From NCBI RefSeq assembly GCF_022568795.1, contig NZ_JAKZHU010000001.1:2356001-2420000 (forward strand): DNA of 64,000 nt, read 5' to 3'. Each line of letters opens with the position of its first letter. The first letter of the stretch is position 1. Source of the stretch: Arsenicicoccus dermatophilus. GTDB taxonomy: Bacteria; Actinomycetota; Actinomycetes; Actinomycetales; Dermatophilaceae. The notes beneath the pieces are model-generated. The model saw only the letters and a program-made list of their open reading frames with translations, did not search any database and was not told the DNA's origin. The position numbers and the translations under genes were made by a program. Below, in pieces: positions 1 to 9,877 of this stretch.

Positions 1-267
1 ACCGAGGCCCTGGTCCAGCAGGCCATGGACCGGCTCCGTCAGGACCGCACCAGCTTCGTCATCGCGCATCGGCTGTCGACCATCCGGCACGCCGACCGGA
101 TCGTGGTGATGGAGCACGGGCAGATCGTGGAGCAGGGCTCGCACGAGGCGCTGCTCGCGCAGCGCGGCGCCTATGCGCGCCTCTACCGCGCGCAGTTCCG
201 CGGAGCGCTCGCGGAGGACCTGGAGGAGCCGACCCCGACGCAGATCCGCACCACCGCGCGGCGCTAG
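1..267 (+). CDS. ABC transporter ATP-binding protein, C-terminal fragment
   Basis: Only the last 88 codons lie in the window; the gene starts upstream. The fragment begins just after the expected D-loop (TEALVQQAM) and holds the H-loop region ([20 protein letters not shown]) followed by the usual [13 protein letters not shown] tail. This pattern is typical of exporter-type ABC proteins in which a membrane domain is fused to the ATPase, but the membrane domain is not visible here. The substrate cannot be inferred. The frame is open from base 1 and ends at TAG 265-267. Confidence 0.85.
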   Translation, partial: TEALVQQAMDRLRQDRTSFVIAHRLSTIRHADRIVVMEHGQIVEQGSHEALLAQRGAYARLYRAQFRGALAEDLEEPTPTQIRTTARR

Positions 268-276
268 GGTGCGGCC

Positions 277-780
277 ATGATCTACCAGCTGGAGTCATGG
301 GGCCGCACGGTCCTTCCGTGTCCCTGTCCCCTGGCCGACCGTCGGGTGCTCTACACCGGGAGGATCACCGAGGACCTCGAGACCTGTGCCGTCTACTGGA
401 TGTTCCTCTACGACCACGACGGCTACCGCGAGGTCTTCGTGGAGATCGCGATGGGCTCCTTCGAGGAGGGCTACGCGGACCACGTGACCTTCGCGGCGCG
501 GACCGGGCGGGTCGCACCGCGACCGGGCGCCCCGATCGGGTCGACCTTCGTCGACAGCCAGGCCGCGTCCTCACCGCTGCCGCTCAACGGCGAGTTCCTC
601 TCCCCCGCCCAGGCCCGCCACCACGAGTGGGCCGACACCTTCTGGGCCTTGGACGACCACCTGCTGACGATCTTCCCCGAGGTGGGCGCCCACCTGGCGG
701 GAGAGCCGTCGATGGGCGACGAGTATCCGCACGAGGCGGGCGACTTCGTCGTCGACCTGCCCGACCTCACCCCCGCCTGA
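277..780 (+). CDS. hypothetical protein, 167 aa
   Basis: I do not recognise a family. The protein is soluble and acidic, with many aromatic residues (YWMFLYDHDGYREVF near residues 40-55) and no signal peptide or membrane segment. It starts 9 bp after the ABC transporter stop, so it may be co-transcribed with it. A strong hairpin follows the gene. The ATG at 277 was chosen because the overlapping +3 frame ORF lacks conserved-looking composition. Confidence 0.6.
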   Translation: MIYQLESWGRTVLPCPCPLADRRVLYTGRITEDLETCAVYWMFLYDHDGYREVFVEIAMGSFEEGYADHVTFAARTGRVAPRPGAPIGSTFVDSQAASSPLPLNGEFLSPAQARHHEWADTFWALDDHLLTIFPEVGAHLAGEPSMGDEYPHEAGDFVVDLPDLTPA

Positions 781-867
781 CCTGGCCGCCCGGACTCGCG
801 CCCCCGGGGCCTTCCGGCACACGCCGCCGATGACGCCGCCGCAGGCCCCGCGGACCCGGACGTGAGA

Positions 868-907
868 GCGGCCGCCGACCCCACGCCGTTGTGGGGTCGG
901 CGGCCGC
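868..907. terminator. bidirectional hairpin terminator
   Basis: Perfect 16-bp inverted repeat (868-883 and 892-907) with an 8-nt loop. It lies between convergent genes: the hypothetical gene (+) ending at 780 and hppD (-) ending at 924. Confidence 0.75.
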
Positions 908-923
908 CGTCCTGGAGAGTCGA

Positions 924-2150
<1,227 letters not shown>

Positions 2151-2171
2151 TCACCTGACTCTCCGGCAACC

Positions 2172-2192
2172 TTGACCCTGTTCACTGGTCAA
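2172..2192. promoter_or_regulatory. inverted repeat in hppD/lrp divergent promoter
   Basis: TTGACC-N9-GGTCAA lies in the 110-bp gap between hppD (-) and the Lrp-type gene (+). Lrp/AsnC proteins bind degenerate palindromes of about this size close to their own gene, so this is a candidate operator. The assignment is inferred from position only. Confidence 0.35.
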
Positions 2193-2242
2193 CCTGCCCA
2201 GCGGCATGCCGAACTTCCCCCACCGGGTGGACAATGTGCCTC

Positions 2243-2719
2243 ATGGGCATCGACGACCTGGACCGCCGGATCCTGCACGCCTTCACCGCGGACCCGCACC
2301 TGGGGGTGCTGGGCGCGGCCCGGCAGCTCGGGGTCGCCCGCGGCACCATCCAGTCGCGGCTGGACCGGCTGCAGGAGCGCGGCGTCATCCGGTCGCTCGC
2401 CCCCACCGTCGACCCGGCAGCGCTGGGCTATCCGGTGATGGCCTTCGTCACCCTCGAGATCCGTCAGGACCACGGGCACGAGCGGGTCGTCGCCGAGCTG
2501 GAGCGCATCCCCGAGGTCCTCGAGGCGCACACCATCACCGGCAGCGGCGACATCTGGATCCGACTGGTGGGGCGGGACAACGCCGACGTCCAGCGAGTGC
2601 TCGACGACGCGGTCGCGGGCGGGTCGGTGATCCGGACGACCACCGTGATCTCCCTGGCGACCCGCCTCGCGACCCGCACCACACCCCTGGTGGACGCGGC
2701 GGTCGACCACGCCCCCTGA
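2243..2719 (+). CDS. Lrp/AsnC family transcriptional regulator
   Basis: N-terminal winged HTH (LDRRILHAFTADPHLGVLGA, then ARGTIQSRLDRLQERGVI) followed by a RAM/AsnC ligand-binding domain with the GSGDIWIRLVGRDN stretch. The length of about 158 aa fits. The start at 2243 (MGIDDLD) matches typical Lrp N-termini; an in-frame ATG at 2234 is the alternative. The gene is divergent from hppD and so probably regulates tyrosine catabolism, which is inferred from the pairing. Confidence 0.9.
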   Translation: MGIDDLDRRILHAFTADPHLGVLGAARQLGVARGTIQSRLDRLQERGVIRSLAPTVDPAALGYPVMAFVTLEIRQDHGHERVVAELERIPEVLEAHTITGSGDIWIRLVGRDNADVQRVLDDAVAGGSVIRTTTVISLATRLATRTTPLVDAAVDHAP

Positions 2720-2776
2720 GCGGCATGGTGCCTGCCCCACCGCCTGCGCCCCCAGGGGCACGTGGGCGCTCTCGAC

Positions 2777-3757
2777 TCAGCGGCCGGTGAACTTGCGGTC
2801 GAGGACGACGCCCTTGGTGGCGCGATAGGGCAGCCGCGCGTAGGTCGCGTCGACGGGTGCGGCCCCGATCTTGCGCAGGTAGCTCTTGACCGGGGTCACC
2901 GAGTCCCGCGTGAACCTCAGGTGCGCGACCTTGACGCCACGGGGGCGAGCCGGCGACACGTGGACCATGTCGTAGCCGTTCTTGACGTAGACCGGCACCA
3001 CGGCGATGCTGCCGACCACGCCGGCGACGTCGGTGCTGGAGTCGCCGCTGACCCGCGGCCAGGACCGCATGGTCGACGGGCGGTCGGCGGAGACGACGGC
3101 GACGTTCCCGTTGTCCTCGACGCCCCACGCGACGGCCATGTCGTGGTTGCCGAGCCAGGTCCGCACCATGGGAATCGCCTGGTCGTGCGCCGGCAGCCCG
3201 CCCCCTCGGACCGGGAAGGTCTCCTCGGCGATGGGCCGCATGCCCGTCCCGCTCACCGGCCCGACCTGCAGCGACGCGGTGCCGCGTCCGTCCCGGTCGG
3301 TGTCGGGCGACAAGCGGGTGACGGCCAGGCGCCGACCGTCGGGCGAGACCTTGGCAGCCTGCACGCCCGTCATGAGGGCGGTGACCCGGCCGCCGCGGAT
3401 GCGCAGCAGCTGCCCGTCATAGGGCGTGCGTCCCTCCTTGACCACGAGGACCGATCCGTCCGGCGCGATCGACGCCCCCTGGAGGGGGTTGCGGCCGCCG
3501 GTCATCGGGGCGGTCGCGAGGGTCGCGGTGACGGCCCCGGTGGCCCGGCTGACCAGCTGCAGGCGAGCGGTCCTGCCCACGTGGGTGGCGACGAGGTACG
3601 ACCTCTTGACGGCGGGCGTGGCGGCGGCAGGCCGGGCGGCCACGGCGGTCGGACGGGCGGCGACGGTCGTCGTCGCTGGCGCGGCTGCCACGGCGGTGGC
3701 CGTCGACAGGGCCGCGAGCGCGGCGGCGGTGCAGGTGACGATCGTGGTGCGGTGCAT
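2777..3757 (-). CDS. secreted protein with beta-propeller-like repeats
   Basis: The start at 3757 gives a clear signal peptide (MHRTTIVTC, then alanine-rich, cleavage near AVAAAP) and has a GGGAGA ribosome-binding site 5-10 bases upstream; the longer in-frame start at 3850 lacks this. The mature part carries blade-like motifs such as ASIAPDGSVLVV and AKVSPDGRRLAV, as in TolB/PD40-type propellers. An alanine/threonine/proline-rich linker follows the signal peptide. The function is unknown; binding of a ligand or protein outside the membrane is a guess from the fold. Confidence 0.7.
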   Translation of the reverse strand: MHRTTIVTCTAAALAALSTATAVAAAPATTTVAARPTAVAARPAAATPAVKRSYLVATHVGRTARLQLVSRATGAVTATLATAPMTGGRNPLQGASIAPDGSVLVVKEGRTPYDGQLLRIRGGRVTALMTGVQAAKVSPDGRRLAVTRLSPDTDRDGRGTASLQVGPVSGTGMRPIAEETFPVRGGGLPAHDQAIPMVRTWLGNHDMAVAWGVEDNGNVAVVSADRPSTMRSWPRVSGDSSTDVAGVVGSIAVVPVYVKNGYDMVHVSPARPRGVKVAHLRFTRDSVTPVKSYLRKIGAAPVDATYARLPYRATKGVVLDRKFTGR

Positions 3758-3932
3758 GATCTCTCCCTCGGTACGACGCCCTCCCCCTGGCGGGCGTCCG
3801 CCTACATCCTGCTCCCCGCGAACGGGGATGACCAGGACCAGATCCGACATGGTCAGGGCAGGCTACCGGACACCCCCGACCGGGTGGTGACCCGGTCGCC
3901 CCCTGCGGCGGCCGACGCCGTCGCCGCGCCCG

Positions 3933-5687
3933 TCACCGCCGGCCGACGAACCAGTTGCGGATCTTGTCGATCCGGGCGGCCACCTGCTCGCTCGAGGCCT
4001 GGTCCAGGGCCGGGCCGCCGCACACCTGCCGCAGCTCGGCGTGCACGATCGCGTGCTTGGTGCCGGTCTTGCGGGCATAGGCCGACACCAGCTTGTTGAG
4101 CTCCTTGCGCTGGGCCTGCAGCGCGCGATGCGTGGACAGCTCCTCGTGGCGTTCCTGCGCCCGGGCGTTGGGCTGCTGCCGGCGCTGGCGCTCGCGCAGC
4201 AGGTGCGCCATCTGGTCGGGCTCGAGCAGGCCCGGCAGCCCGAGATAGCCGTCCTCCTCCGCCGACCCGACGTCCGCGACGAGCCCGAACTGCTGGGCGT
4301 CGAAGAGCACGTGGTCGAACTCCGCGTCGGACTCCAGCGCCTCGAAGGAGCCCTGCAGCTCGTCGCTGGCGCCCTCCGCGCGGTTGGCCTCCTCCAGCAG
4401 GCCGTCCTCCTCGGCCCACAGCGGCTCCTCCTCGCCCGGCTTCTTCGGCCGGTCGAGGGCGTGGTCTCGCTCCTCCTCGAGGCGGGCGGCGTGCTCGAGC
4501 AGGGTGGGCACCGAGGGGAGGAAGACCGACGCGACCTCGCCGCGCTTGCGGGCCCGGACGAAGCGCCCCACGGCCTGGGCGAAGAACAACGGCGTCGACG
4601 TCGAGGTGGCGTAGACCCCGACGGCGAGACGCGGCACGTCGACGCCCTCGGACACCATGCGCACCGCGACCATCCAGCGGTCGGTCGACGACGCGAAGGT
4701 CTCGATCCGCTTGGAGGCGCCCGCGTCGTCCGACAGGACCACGGTGGGCTTCTCGCCGGTCAGCTCGTGCAGCAGCCGGGCATAGGCACGCGCGTTGGTC
4801 TGGTTGGTGGCGATGACCAGCGCCCCGGCGTCGGGCACGTGCCGACGCACCTCGGTGAGGCGCTTGTCCGCGGCGCGCAGCACCGAGGGGATCCACTCCC
4901 CCTGCGGTGACAGGGCGGTGCGCCAGGCGTGGGCGGTCAGGTCCTTGGTCAGCGGCTCCCCGAGGCGGGCGGCCAGCTCGTCGCCGGCCCGGGTGCGCCA
5001 GCGCATCGCGCCGCCATACGCCATGAAGAGCACCGGCCGCACCACCCCGTCACGCAGCGCCTCGGCATAGCCGTAGGAGTAGTCCGACGCCGAGCGGCGG
5101 ATCCCGTCGGGTCCCTCCTCGTAGCGCACGAAGGGGATGGGATTGGTGTCGGAGCGAAAGGGCGTGCCCGTCAGGGCCAGTCGCCGCGCCGCGGGCTCGA
5201 AGGCCTCGCGGATGGCGTCGCCCCAGGACTTGTTGTCGCCGCCGTGGTGGATCTCGTCCAGGATCACCAGGGTGGGCGCGGCCTCGGTGCGCGCCTTGTG
5301 CAGCTGCGGCTTGGTGGCGACCTGGGCATAGGTCAGCGCCACCCCGTCGAAGGCCTTGTTGTGCGCTCCCGCCGCGTTGGTGAAGGTCGGGTCCAGCTGG
5401 ATCCCCACGCGGGCGGCCGCCTCGGCCCACTGGACCTTGAGGTGCTCGGTGGGGGCGACCACGGTGATCCGGCGCACCACCCCGCGGCGCAGCAGCTCGG
5501 TGGCGACGCGCAGGGCGTATGTCGTCTTGCCGGCGCCGGGCGTGGCCACGGCCAGGAAGTCGCGCGGCCGGTCGGTGAGGTAGCGCTCCAGCGCCTCCGC
5601 CTGCCAGGCTCGCAGCTTGCCCGCCGTCCCCCAGGCCGCTCGCTCGGGAAAGGCTGGGGACAGGTGCTCGGCGGCAGAGGTACTCAT
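3933..5687 (-). CDS. superfamily 2 DNA/RNA helicase (DEAD/DEAH type)
   Basis: 584 aa. A Q-like WQ..AL motif is followed by Walker A ATPGAGKTT (about residues 48-56), Walker B DEIHHGG, motif III ALTGTPFR, and in domain 2 the VSEGVDVPRL and QAVGRFVRARK motifs (V and VI). This is the layout of the RecG/UvrB-like restriction or repair helicases (ResIII type). The C-terminal 200 residues are charged and partly coiled. No nuclease or methylase gene is adjacent, so this is more likely a stand-alone repair helicase than a restriction subunit. Confidence 0.9.
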   Translation of the reverse strand: MSTSAAEHLSPAFPERAAWGTAGKLRAWQAEALERYLTDRPRDFLAVATPGAGKTTYALRVATELLRRGVVRRITVVAPTEHLKVQWAEAAARVGIQLDPTFTNAAGAHNKAFDGVALTYAQVATKPQLHKARTEAAPTLVILDEIHHGGDNKSWGDAIREAFEPAARRLALTGTPFRSDTNPIPFVRYEEGPDGIRRSASDYSYGYAEALRDGVVRPVLFMAYGGAMRWRTRAGDELAARLGEPLTKDLTAHAWRTALSPQGEWIPSVLRAADKRLTEVRRHVPDAGALVIATNQTNARAYARLLHELTGEKPTVVLSDDAGASKRIETFASSTDRWMVAVRMVSEGVDVPRLAVGVYATSTSTPLFFAQAVGRFVRARKRGEVASVFLPSVPTLLEHAARLEEERDHALDRPKKPGEEEPLWAEEDGLLEEANRAEGASDELQGSFEALESDAEFDHVLFDAQQFGLVADVGSAEEDGYLGLPGLLEPDQMAHLLRERQRRQQPNARAQERHEELSTHRALQAQRKELNKLVSAYARKTGTKHAIVHAELRQVCGGPALDQASSEQVAARIDKIRNWFVGRR

Positions 5688-5883
5688 GGCGTCCTGCAGG
5701 CTAGACGGTTTCCCTGATCAACATGCCGAGCGGGGGTCCTTGACAGCCCTGACGTGGACCGACGGCGACCCGCCCGGGCCGGGGCGGGCCGACGTCGGCC
5801 TGGGGACGACCGCACCGCCGGGCGCGGCGTCACGCAGGCGACGCGAGGTGGACGACGCGAGGTGGTCCCCCTGGCGTCGGCGA

Positions 5884-6030
5884 TCAGTCGATGCGGATCA
5901 GGGTGTCCGGCGACTGTTCGATCCGGATGACCGTGTCGGTGCTGCGGGCGGCCTGGGCCGAGGCGCCACCGGCGACCAGGGTGAGGCCGGCCACGGCGAG
6001 GGCGGTGACGATGCGAGTGACGAGGCGCAT
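5884..6030 (-). CDS. very short secreted peptide with an internal repeat
   Basis: 48 codons. The first 28 residues form a textbook signal peptide (MRLVTRIVTALAVAGL, cleavage near ASAQA-A). The predicted mature peptide is only about 19 residues and contains the near-repeat DTVIRI...DTLIRI. I do not recognise it. The start at 6030 puts the basic MR at the head of the hydrophobic stretch; the longer in-frame start at 6069 is less likely. A GGACA upstream could act as a weak ribosome-binding site. Confidence 0.5.
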   Translation of the reverse strand: MRLVTRIVTALAVAGLTLVAGGASAQAARSTDTVIRIEQSPDTLIRID

Positions 6031-6136
6031 GACGGTGTCCTTCGGTCGCGGTGCTGGTGCGATCTGCACCTGTCACTCAGAGTAGAGGAAATATCCGCTT
6101 TCAGTCACTGAAAGTTACTTCTCGTGAGCGGACCGC

Positions 6137-6442
6137 TCAGTCCTCGCCGTCCTGCGGTGCCCGCAGACCCTCGTAGATCTCCTTGCAGATGGGGCACACC
6201 GGGAACTTCTTCGGGTCCCGGCCGGGCACCCAGATCTTGCCGCACAGCGCCACCACGGGCTCGCCGCTCATCGCCGACTCGAGGATCTTCTCCTTGCGGA
6301 CGTAGTGCGAGAAGCGCTCGTGGTCGCCGGGCTCCTGGAGCTGCTCCTCGACCTCTTCGCGCTCGAGGACGGCGGTGGAGGTGCTCAGCCCGCCCGGCTC
6401 GGCGAAGGGGTCCGGCGGCATCTCGGGATATCCCTGACTCAT
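6137..6442 (-). CDS. DUF3039 family protein
   Basis: 101 aa. The C-terminal half has the family pattern HYVRKEKILESAMSGEPV, ALCGKIWVP and then CPICKEIYE. The Cys residues (CG...CPIC) look like a metal-binding site. DUF3039 proteins are widespread small actinobacterial proteins of unknown role. The ATG at 6442 (MSQGYPEM) is chosen because the longer ORF upstream has no family similarity. Confidence 0.85.
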   Translation of the reverse strand: MSQGYPEMPPDPFAEPGGLSTSTAVLEREEVEEQLQEPGDHERFSHYVRKEKILESAMSGEPVVALCGKIWVPGRDPKKFPVCPICKEIYEGLRAPQDGED

Positions 6443-6480
6443 GCGGGCCAGTGTAGGCAGCGCCGCGCAGGTCGGCCCCC

Positions 6481-7044
6481 TCAGTTGTAGTCCTCGTCGT
6501 CGGGGAAGTACGCCGCCAGTGCCACCCGGCCCGGCTGTCGTCGCATCACCCGGTGCCACAAGGTCGTCGGGTCGTCGGTGAGGATGTCGCCGGGCTCCCG
6601 GTCCACGACGTACCAGGACCGCTCGTGCACCTCCGCCTCCAGCTGCCCCGCCGTCCACCCGGCATAGCCGGCGTAGACGCGCACCCCGCTCGCGGCGGCC
6701 ATCACCGGCGCAGCGTCGGAGTCCAGGTCGACCACGCCCACTCCCCCGAAGAGCCGCTGCACGCCGGGGATCTCACGCTGGGCCAGGCCCGGCACGACGG
6801 CAACGCCCAGGGCCGAGTCCAACCCGACCGGGCCGCCCTGGAAGAGCACCTCCGGGGCCACGACGTGCTCCTGCCAGCCGTCCAGGACGGCGTCCACGGG
6901 GGCGTCCACGGGCTTGTTGAGGACCACCCCCTGGGCGCCGTCGTCGCCGTGGTGCAGCACCAGCACCACCGAGCGCGCGAAGATCCCCTCGTCGATGGCG
7001 GGCATGGCGACCAGCAGTCGTCCGGTGAGGTCGGGGGTCAGCAC
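6481..7044 (-). CDS. yqgE: YqgE/AlgH family protein
   Basis: 187 aa from a GTG start at 7044 (VLTPDLTGRLLVAMPAI), which matches the family N-terminus and its usual length of about 185 residues. Family motifs are visible: F.RSVVLVLHHGDDGAQGVVLNKP, FQGGPV, and AGYAGWTAGQLEAE. The biochemical function is unknown. The longer in-frame ORF to 7296 runs across a terminator and is rejected. The gene lies 38 bp downstream of the DUF3039 gene's start region, with both on the minus strand. Confidence 0.88.
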   Translation of the reverse strand: MLTPDLTGRLLVAMPAIDEGIFARSVVLVLHHGDDGAQGVVLNKPVDAPVDAVLDGWQEHVVAPEVLFQGGPVGLDSALGVAVVPGLAQREIPGVQRLFGGVGVVDLDSDAAPVMAAASGVRVYAGYAGWTAGQLEAEVHERSWYVVDREPGDILTDDPTTLWHRVMRRQPGRVALAAYFPDDEDYN

Positions 7045-7100
7045 AGGGCCATTGTGCACACGAGGAGGTCCTGGCGGCCTGCGACAGCGGCCCGTATGGC

Positions 7101-7139
7101 GGCAGGCGCCGCTCCCCGCTGCGGGGAACGGCGCCTGCC
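7101..7139 (-). terminator. hairpin terminator of the DEAD-box helicase gene
   Basis: Two 19-nt arms (7101-7119 and 7121-7139) form an almost perfect stem with one mismatch, sitting 21 bp past the helicase stop at 7160. The G+C-rich stem lacks a T-tract, as is common in actinobacteria. Confidence 0.65.
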
Positions 7140-7159
7140 GGTGCTCATGGACCGGGCGA

Positions 7160-9481
7160 TCAGCCCTCATGGCGACGGCTGCCGCGGTAGCCGCCCCGGT
7201 CACGGTCGTTGCCGCGGTCCCGGTCGTTGCTGCGGAAGGTGCGGTCGTTGCGGCGACCCACGTGCTGGTAGCGCGACCCGCTGCGACGGAAACCACCGCG
7301 CGACGGCCGCGGCTCGCCCTCGATCAGGCGGCGGTAGCGCCCCTCGTCGACGGCCTCGCCGGACGGGGTGCGCGCGCCGACGCCGTCATACAGCCGCTGG
7401 TCGCCGGGGGCCATCTTGACCGGGGTGACGTCCACGCCCGCCTGCTCCACCAGCCGCTCCATCTGGCGGCGCTGGTGCGGCAGCGCGAGGGTCACCACGG
7501 TGCCGCGCTCCCCCGCGCGGGCGGTGCGGCCCGAGCGGTGCAGGTAGTCCTTGTGGTCGGCCGGCGGGTCGACCTGCAGGACCACGGACACGTCGTCGAC
7601 GTGGATGCCGCGGGCCGCGACGTCGGTGGCGACGAGGACCGGCAGGGTGCCGTCCTTGAAGCCGGTGAGGACGCGGTTGCGCTGCACCTGGGAGAGGCCA
7701 CCGTGCAGGGCCGCTGCGAAGACGCCCTGCTCGCGCAGCTGCAGCGCGACACGGTCGGCGCCCAGCTTGGTGCGCACGAAGACGACGGTGCGGCCGGTGC
7801 GGTTGGCCACCTCGGCGGTGATGACCTTCTTGTGCATCGGGTCGATCAGCAGGATGTGGTGGTCCATCGTGTCGACGCTGGCGGTGCCCGGGTCGGTCTC
7901 GTGGGTCACCGGGTCGACGAGGTAGCGCTCGACCACCGTGTCGATGCCGCGGTCCAGGGTCGCGGAGAACAGCAGCCGCTGACCGCCCGCCGGGATGAGG
8001 TCGAGGACCTCGCTGATGGCCTCCAGGAAGCCCATCTCGGCCATGTGGTCGGCCTCGTCCAGGACCGCGATCTCGACGTGGGACAGGTCGGCCGCACCGC
8101 GATCGATGAGGTCCTTGAGCCGGCCCGGGGTGGCGACGAGGACGTCGAGGCCCTTCTCCAGCGCGGCGATCTGCGGCGGGTAGGGCATGCCGCCCGCCAC
8201 GAGCTTGTGACGCAGGCCCATCACGTGGACCAGCGGCTGCAGCGCGTCGCTCACCTGCTGGGCGAGCTCACGGGTCGGCACCAGCACGATCGAGCGGACC
8301 TGGCCGGGCTTGGCGTGGCCGCCCGCCGCGAGGCGGGTGATGAGGGGCAGCCCGAAGGACAGGGTCTTGCCGGAGCCGGTCTGGCCGCGGCCGAGGACGT
8401 CCCGGCCCGCGAGGGCGTCGGGGATGGTCGCGACCTGGATCGGGAAGGGCGTGGTGATGCCGTCGCGGGCGAGGCGCTCGACGAGGGCGTCGGGCAGGCC
8501 GAGCGCCGTGAAGCCGTTGTCCTCGGTCACCTCGGCATCCGCGTGCTCGGCCGGGAGGTCGACGGCCAGGCCCATCGCCTGACGCTCCTCCTCGTCGCTC
8601 CAGGAGCGGGAGCGCTCGTCGTGCAGGGCACCCGGCTGCTCGGCGTCGAAGCGGTCGCGGCGGGGGCGGTCGTCACGGTCGAAACGCGGCTTGCGGTCGA
8701 AACCCCCGCCGCGCTGCGGCCGGTCGTAGCCACCCTCACGACGCGGGCCGTCGTAACCACCCTCACGACGCGGCCGGTCGTCACGGTCGAAACGCGGCTT
8801 GCGGTCGAAACCCCCACCGCGCTGCGGCCGGTCATAGCCACCCTCACGACGCGGGCCGTCGTAACCACCCTCACGACGCGGCCGGTCGTCACGGTCGAAA
8901 CGCGGCTTGCGGTCGAAACCCCCACCGCGCTGCGGCCGGTCATAGCCACCCTCACGACGCGGGCCGTCGTAACCACCCTCACGACGCGGGCCGTCGTAAC
9001 CACCCTCACGACGCGGCCGGTCGTCACGGTCGAAACGCGGCTTGCGGTCGAAACCCCCACCGCGCTGCGGCCGGTCATAGCCACCCTCACGACGCGGGCC
9101 GTCGTAACCACCCTCACGACGCGGCCGGTCGTCACGGTCGAAACGCGGCTTGCGGTCGAAACCCCCACCGCGCTGCGGCCGGTCATAGCCACCCTCACGA
9201 CGCGGGCCGTCGTAACCACCCTCACGACGCGGCCGGTCGTCACGGTCGAAACGCGGCTTGCGGTCGAAACCCCCACCGCGCTGCGGCCGGTCATAGCCAC
9301 CCTCACGACGGGGACGGTCGTCCCGCTCGAAGCGCGGCTTGCGGACGACGCCCTCGCGCTGGGGTCGGTCGTCACGGTCACCCTGGCCGCGGTGGGTGGA
9401 GGGGGCGCGGCGTGCGTCGACCTTCTTGGCGGTGCTCCAGCGGGCCTTCTTGGGCGCGCCGGATCGATTGATGTTGCTCAT
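7160..9481 (-). CDS. DEAD-box ATP-dependent RNA helicase with repeat-expanded N-terminus
   Basis: 773 aa. Residues about 40-280 are an Arg/Gly/Asp-rich region built from repeats of GYDRPQRGGGFDRKPRF and DRDDRPRREGGYDGPRRE. The helicase core follows: Q motif FPIQ, Walker A GQTGSGKT, PTRELAQQ, TPGR, DEADHM, SAT and HRSGRTARAG. A second Arg/Gly-rich tail (RGGFRRSGSRYQHVGRRND) ends the protein. Such basic low-complexity flanks bind RNA and can promote phase separation in known RNA helicases. Likely role: RNA remodelling in ribosome assembly or cold growth. The start at 9481 (MSNINRSG) is preceded by GGGAAAA. Confidence 0.93.
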   Translation of the reverse strand: MSNINRSGAPKKARWSTAKKVDARRAPSTHRGQGDRDDRPQREGVVRKPRFERDDRPRREGGYDRPQRGGGFDRKPRFDRDDRPRREGGYDGPRREGGYDRPQRGGGFDRKPRFDRDDRPRREGGYDGPRREGGYDRPQRGGGFDRKPRFDRDDRPRREGGYDGPRREGGYDGPRREGGYDRPQRGGGFDRKPRFDRDDRPRREGGYDGPRREGGYDRPQRGGGFDRKPRFDRDDRPRREGGYDGPRREGGYDRPQRGGGFDRKPRFDRDDRPRRDRFDAEQPGALHDERSRSWSDEEERQAMGLAVDLPAEHADAEVTEDNGFTALGLPDALVERLARDGITTPFPIQVATIPDALAGRDVLGRGQTGSGKTLSFGLPLITRLAAGGHAKPGQVRSIVLVPTRELAQQVSDALQPLVHVMGLRHKLVAGGMPYPPQIAALEKGLDVLVATPGRLKDLIDRGAADLSHVEIAVLDEADHMAEMGFLEAISEVLDLIPAGGQRLLFSATLDRGIDTVVERYLVDPVTHETDPGTASVDTMDHHILLIDPMHKKVITAEVANRTGRTVVFVRTKLGADRVALQLREQGVFAAALHGGLSQVQRNRVLTGFKDGTLPVLVATDVAARGIHVDDVSVVLQVDPPADHKDYLHRSGRTARAGERGTVVTLALPHQRRQMERLVEQAGVDVTPVKMAPGDQRLYDGVGARTPSGEAVDEGRYRRLIEGEPRPSRGGFRRSGSRYQHVGRRNDRTFRSNDRDRGNDRDRGGYRGSRRHEG
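8668..9330 (-). repeat. 108-bp tandem repeats inside the DEAD-box helicase gene
   Basis: Six units begin near 8668, 8776, 8884, 9019, 9127 and 9235. The spacing is 108 bp except for one 135-bp unit with an extra 27 bp (nine codons). Copies are almost identical at the DNA level, including synonymous positions, so the expansion is recent. All length changes are multiples of three codons, which keeps the frame. Confidence 0.9.
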
Positions 9482-9877
9482 GAGCAGTTTTCCCTGTTCG
9501 CAGAGGCAGGCACGCTTCGAGCCACCTGGCGAGGGCAACGATGAAGACGAGCCTCAGGCTCCAGCTGCGGGAGCCCGGTCGGGCCGGTCGGAGGATTGCC
9601 GCCGGCGTCGTCTCGCTTCTCGTGGGCCGCCGTCGGGCAGCGGCCATGAGGGCTGGTGAGCCCGGCCCCAGGGGGGCGATCGCCGTGGAGTGAACGAGCA
9701 CCGTGAGCCGGGCTCGGTCTCCGCACCTGCCCCTGCGACCCGACATACGCGGAAGACCTCCGACGCACGTCGATCCCAGGGCAGGACAAGCGAGACTGTG
9801 CACCCATGGTAGCAGTCCCCGTCGGACCCCGGCCGGCCGCGGGGAATCCCCAGGCGCCCCGGCTCGTTGGCAGGGGC
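9482..9877. other. intergenic region between divergent helicase and thioredoxin genes
   Basis: 396 bases without a convincing gene. It should hold the two divergent promoters and a long 5' leader for the DEAD-box helicase mRNA; long leaders are usual for such helicases. I see no clear -35/-10 pair or strong hairpin. Confidence 0.4.

Noticed and set aside
6914-9544. 876-codon plus-strand ORF with long Thr/Val/Ala repeats
   Set aside because: It is antisense to yqgE and the DEAD-box helicase; its repeats only mirror the 108-bp units of the real gene.
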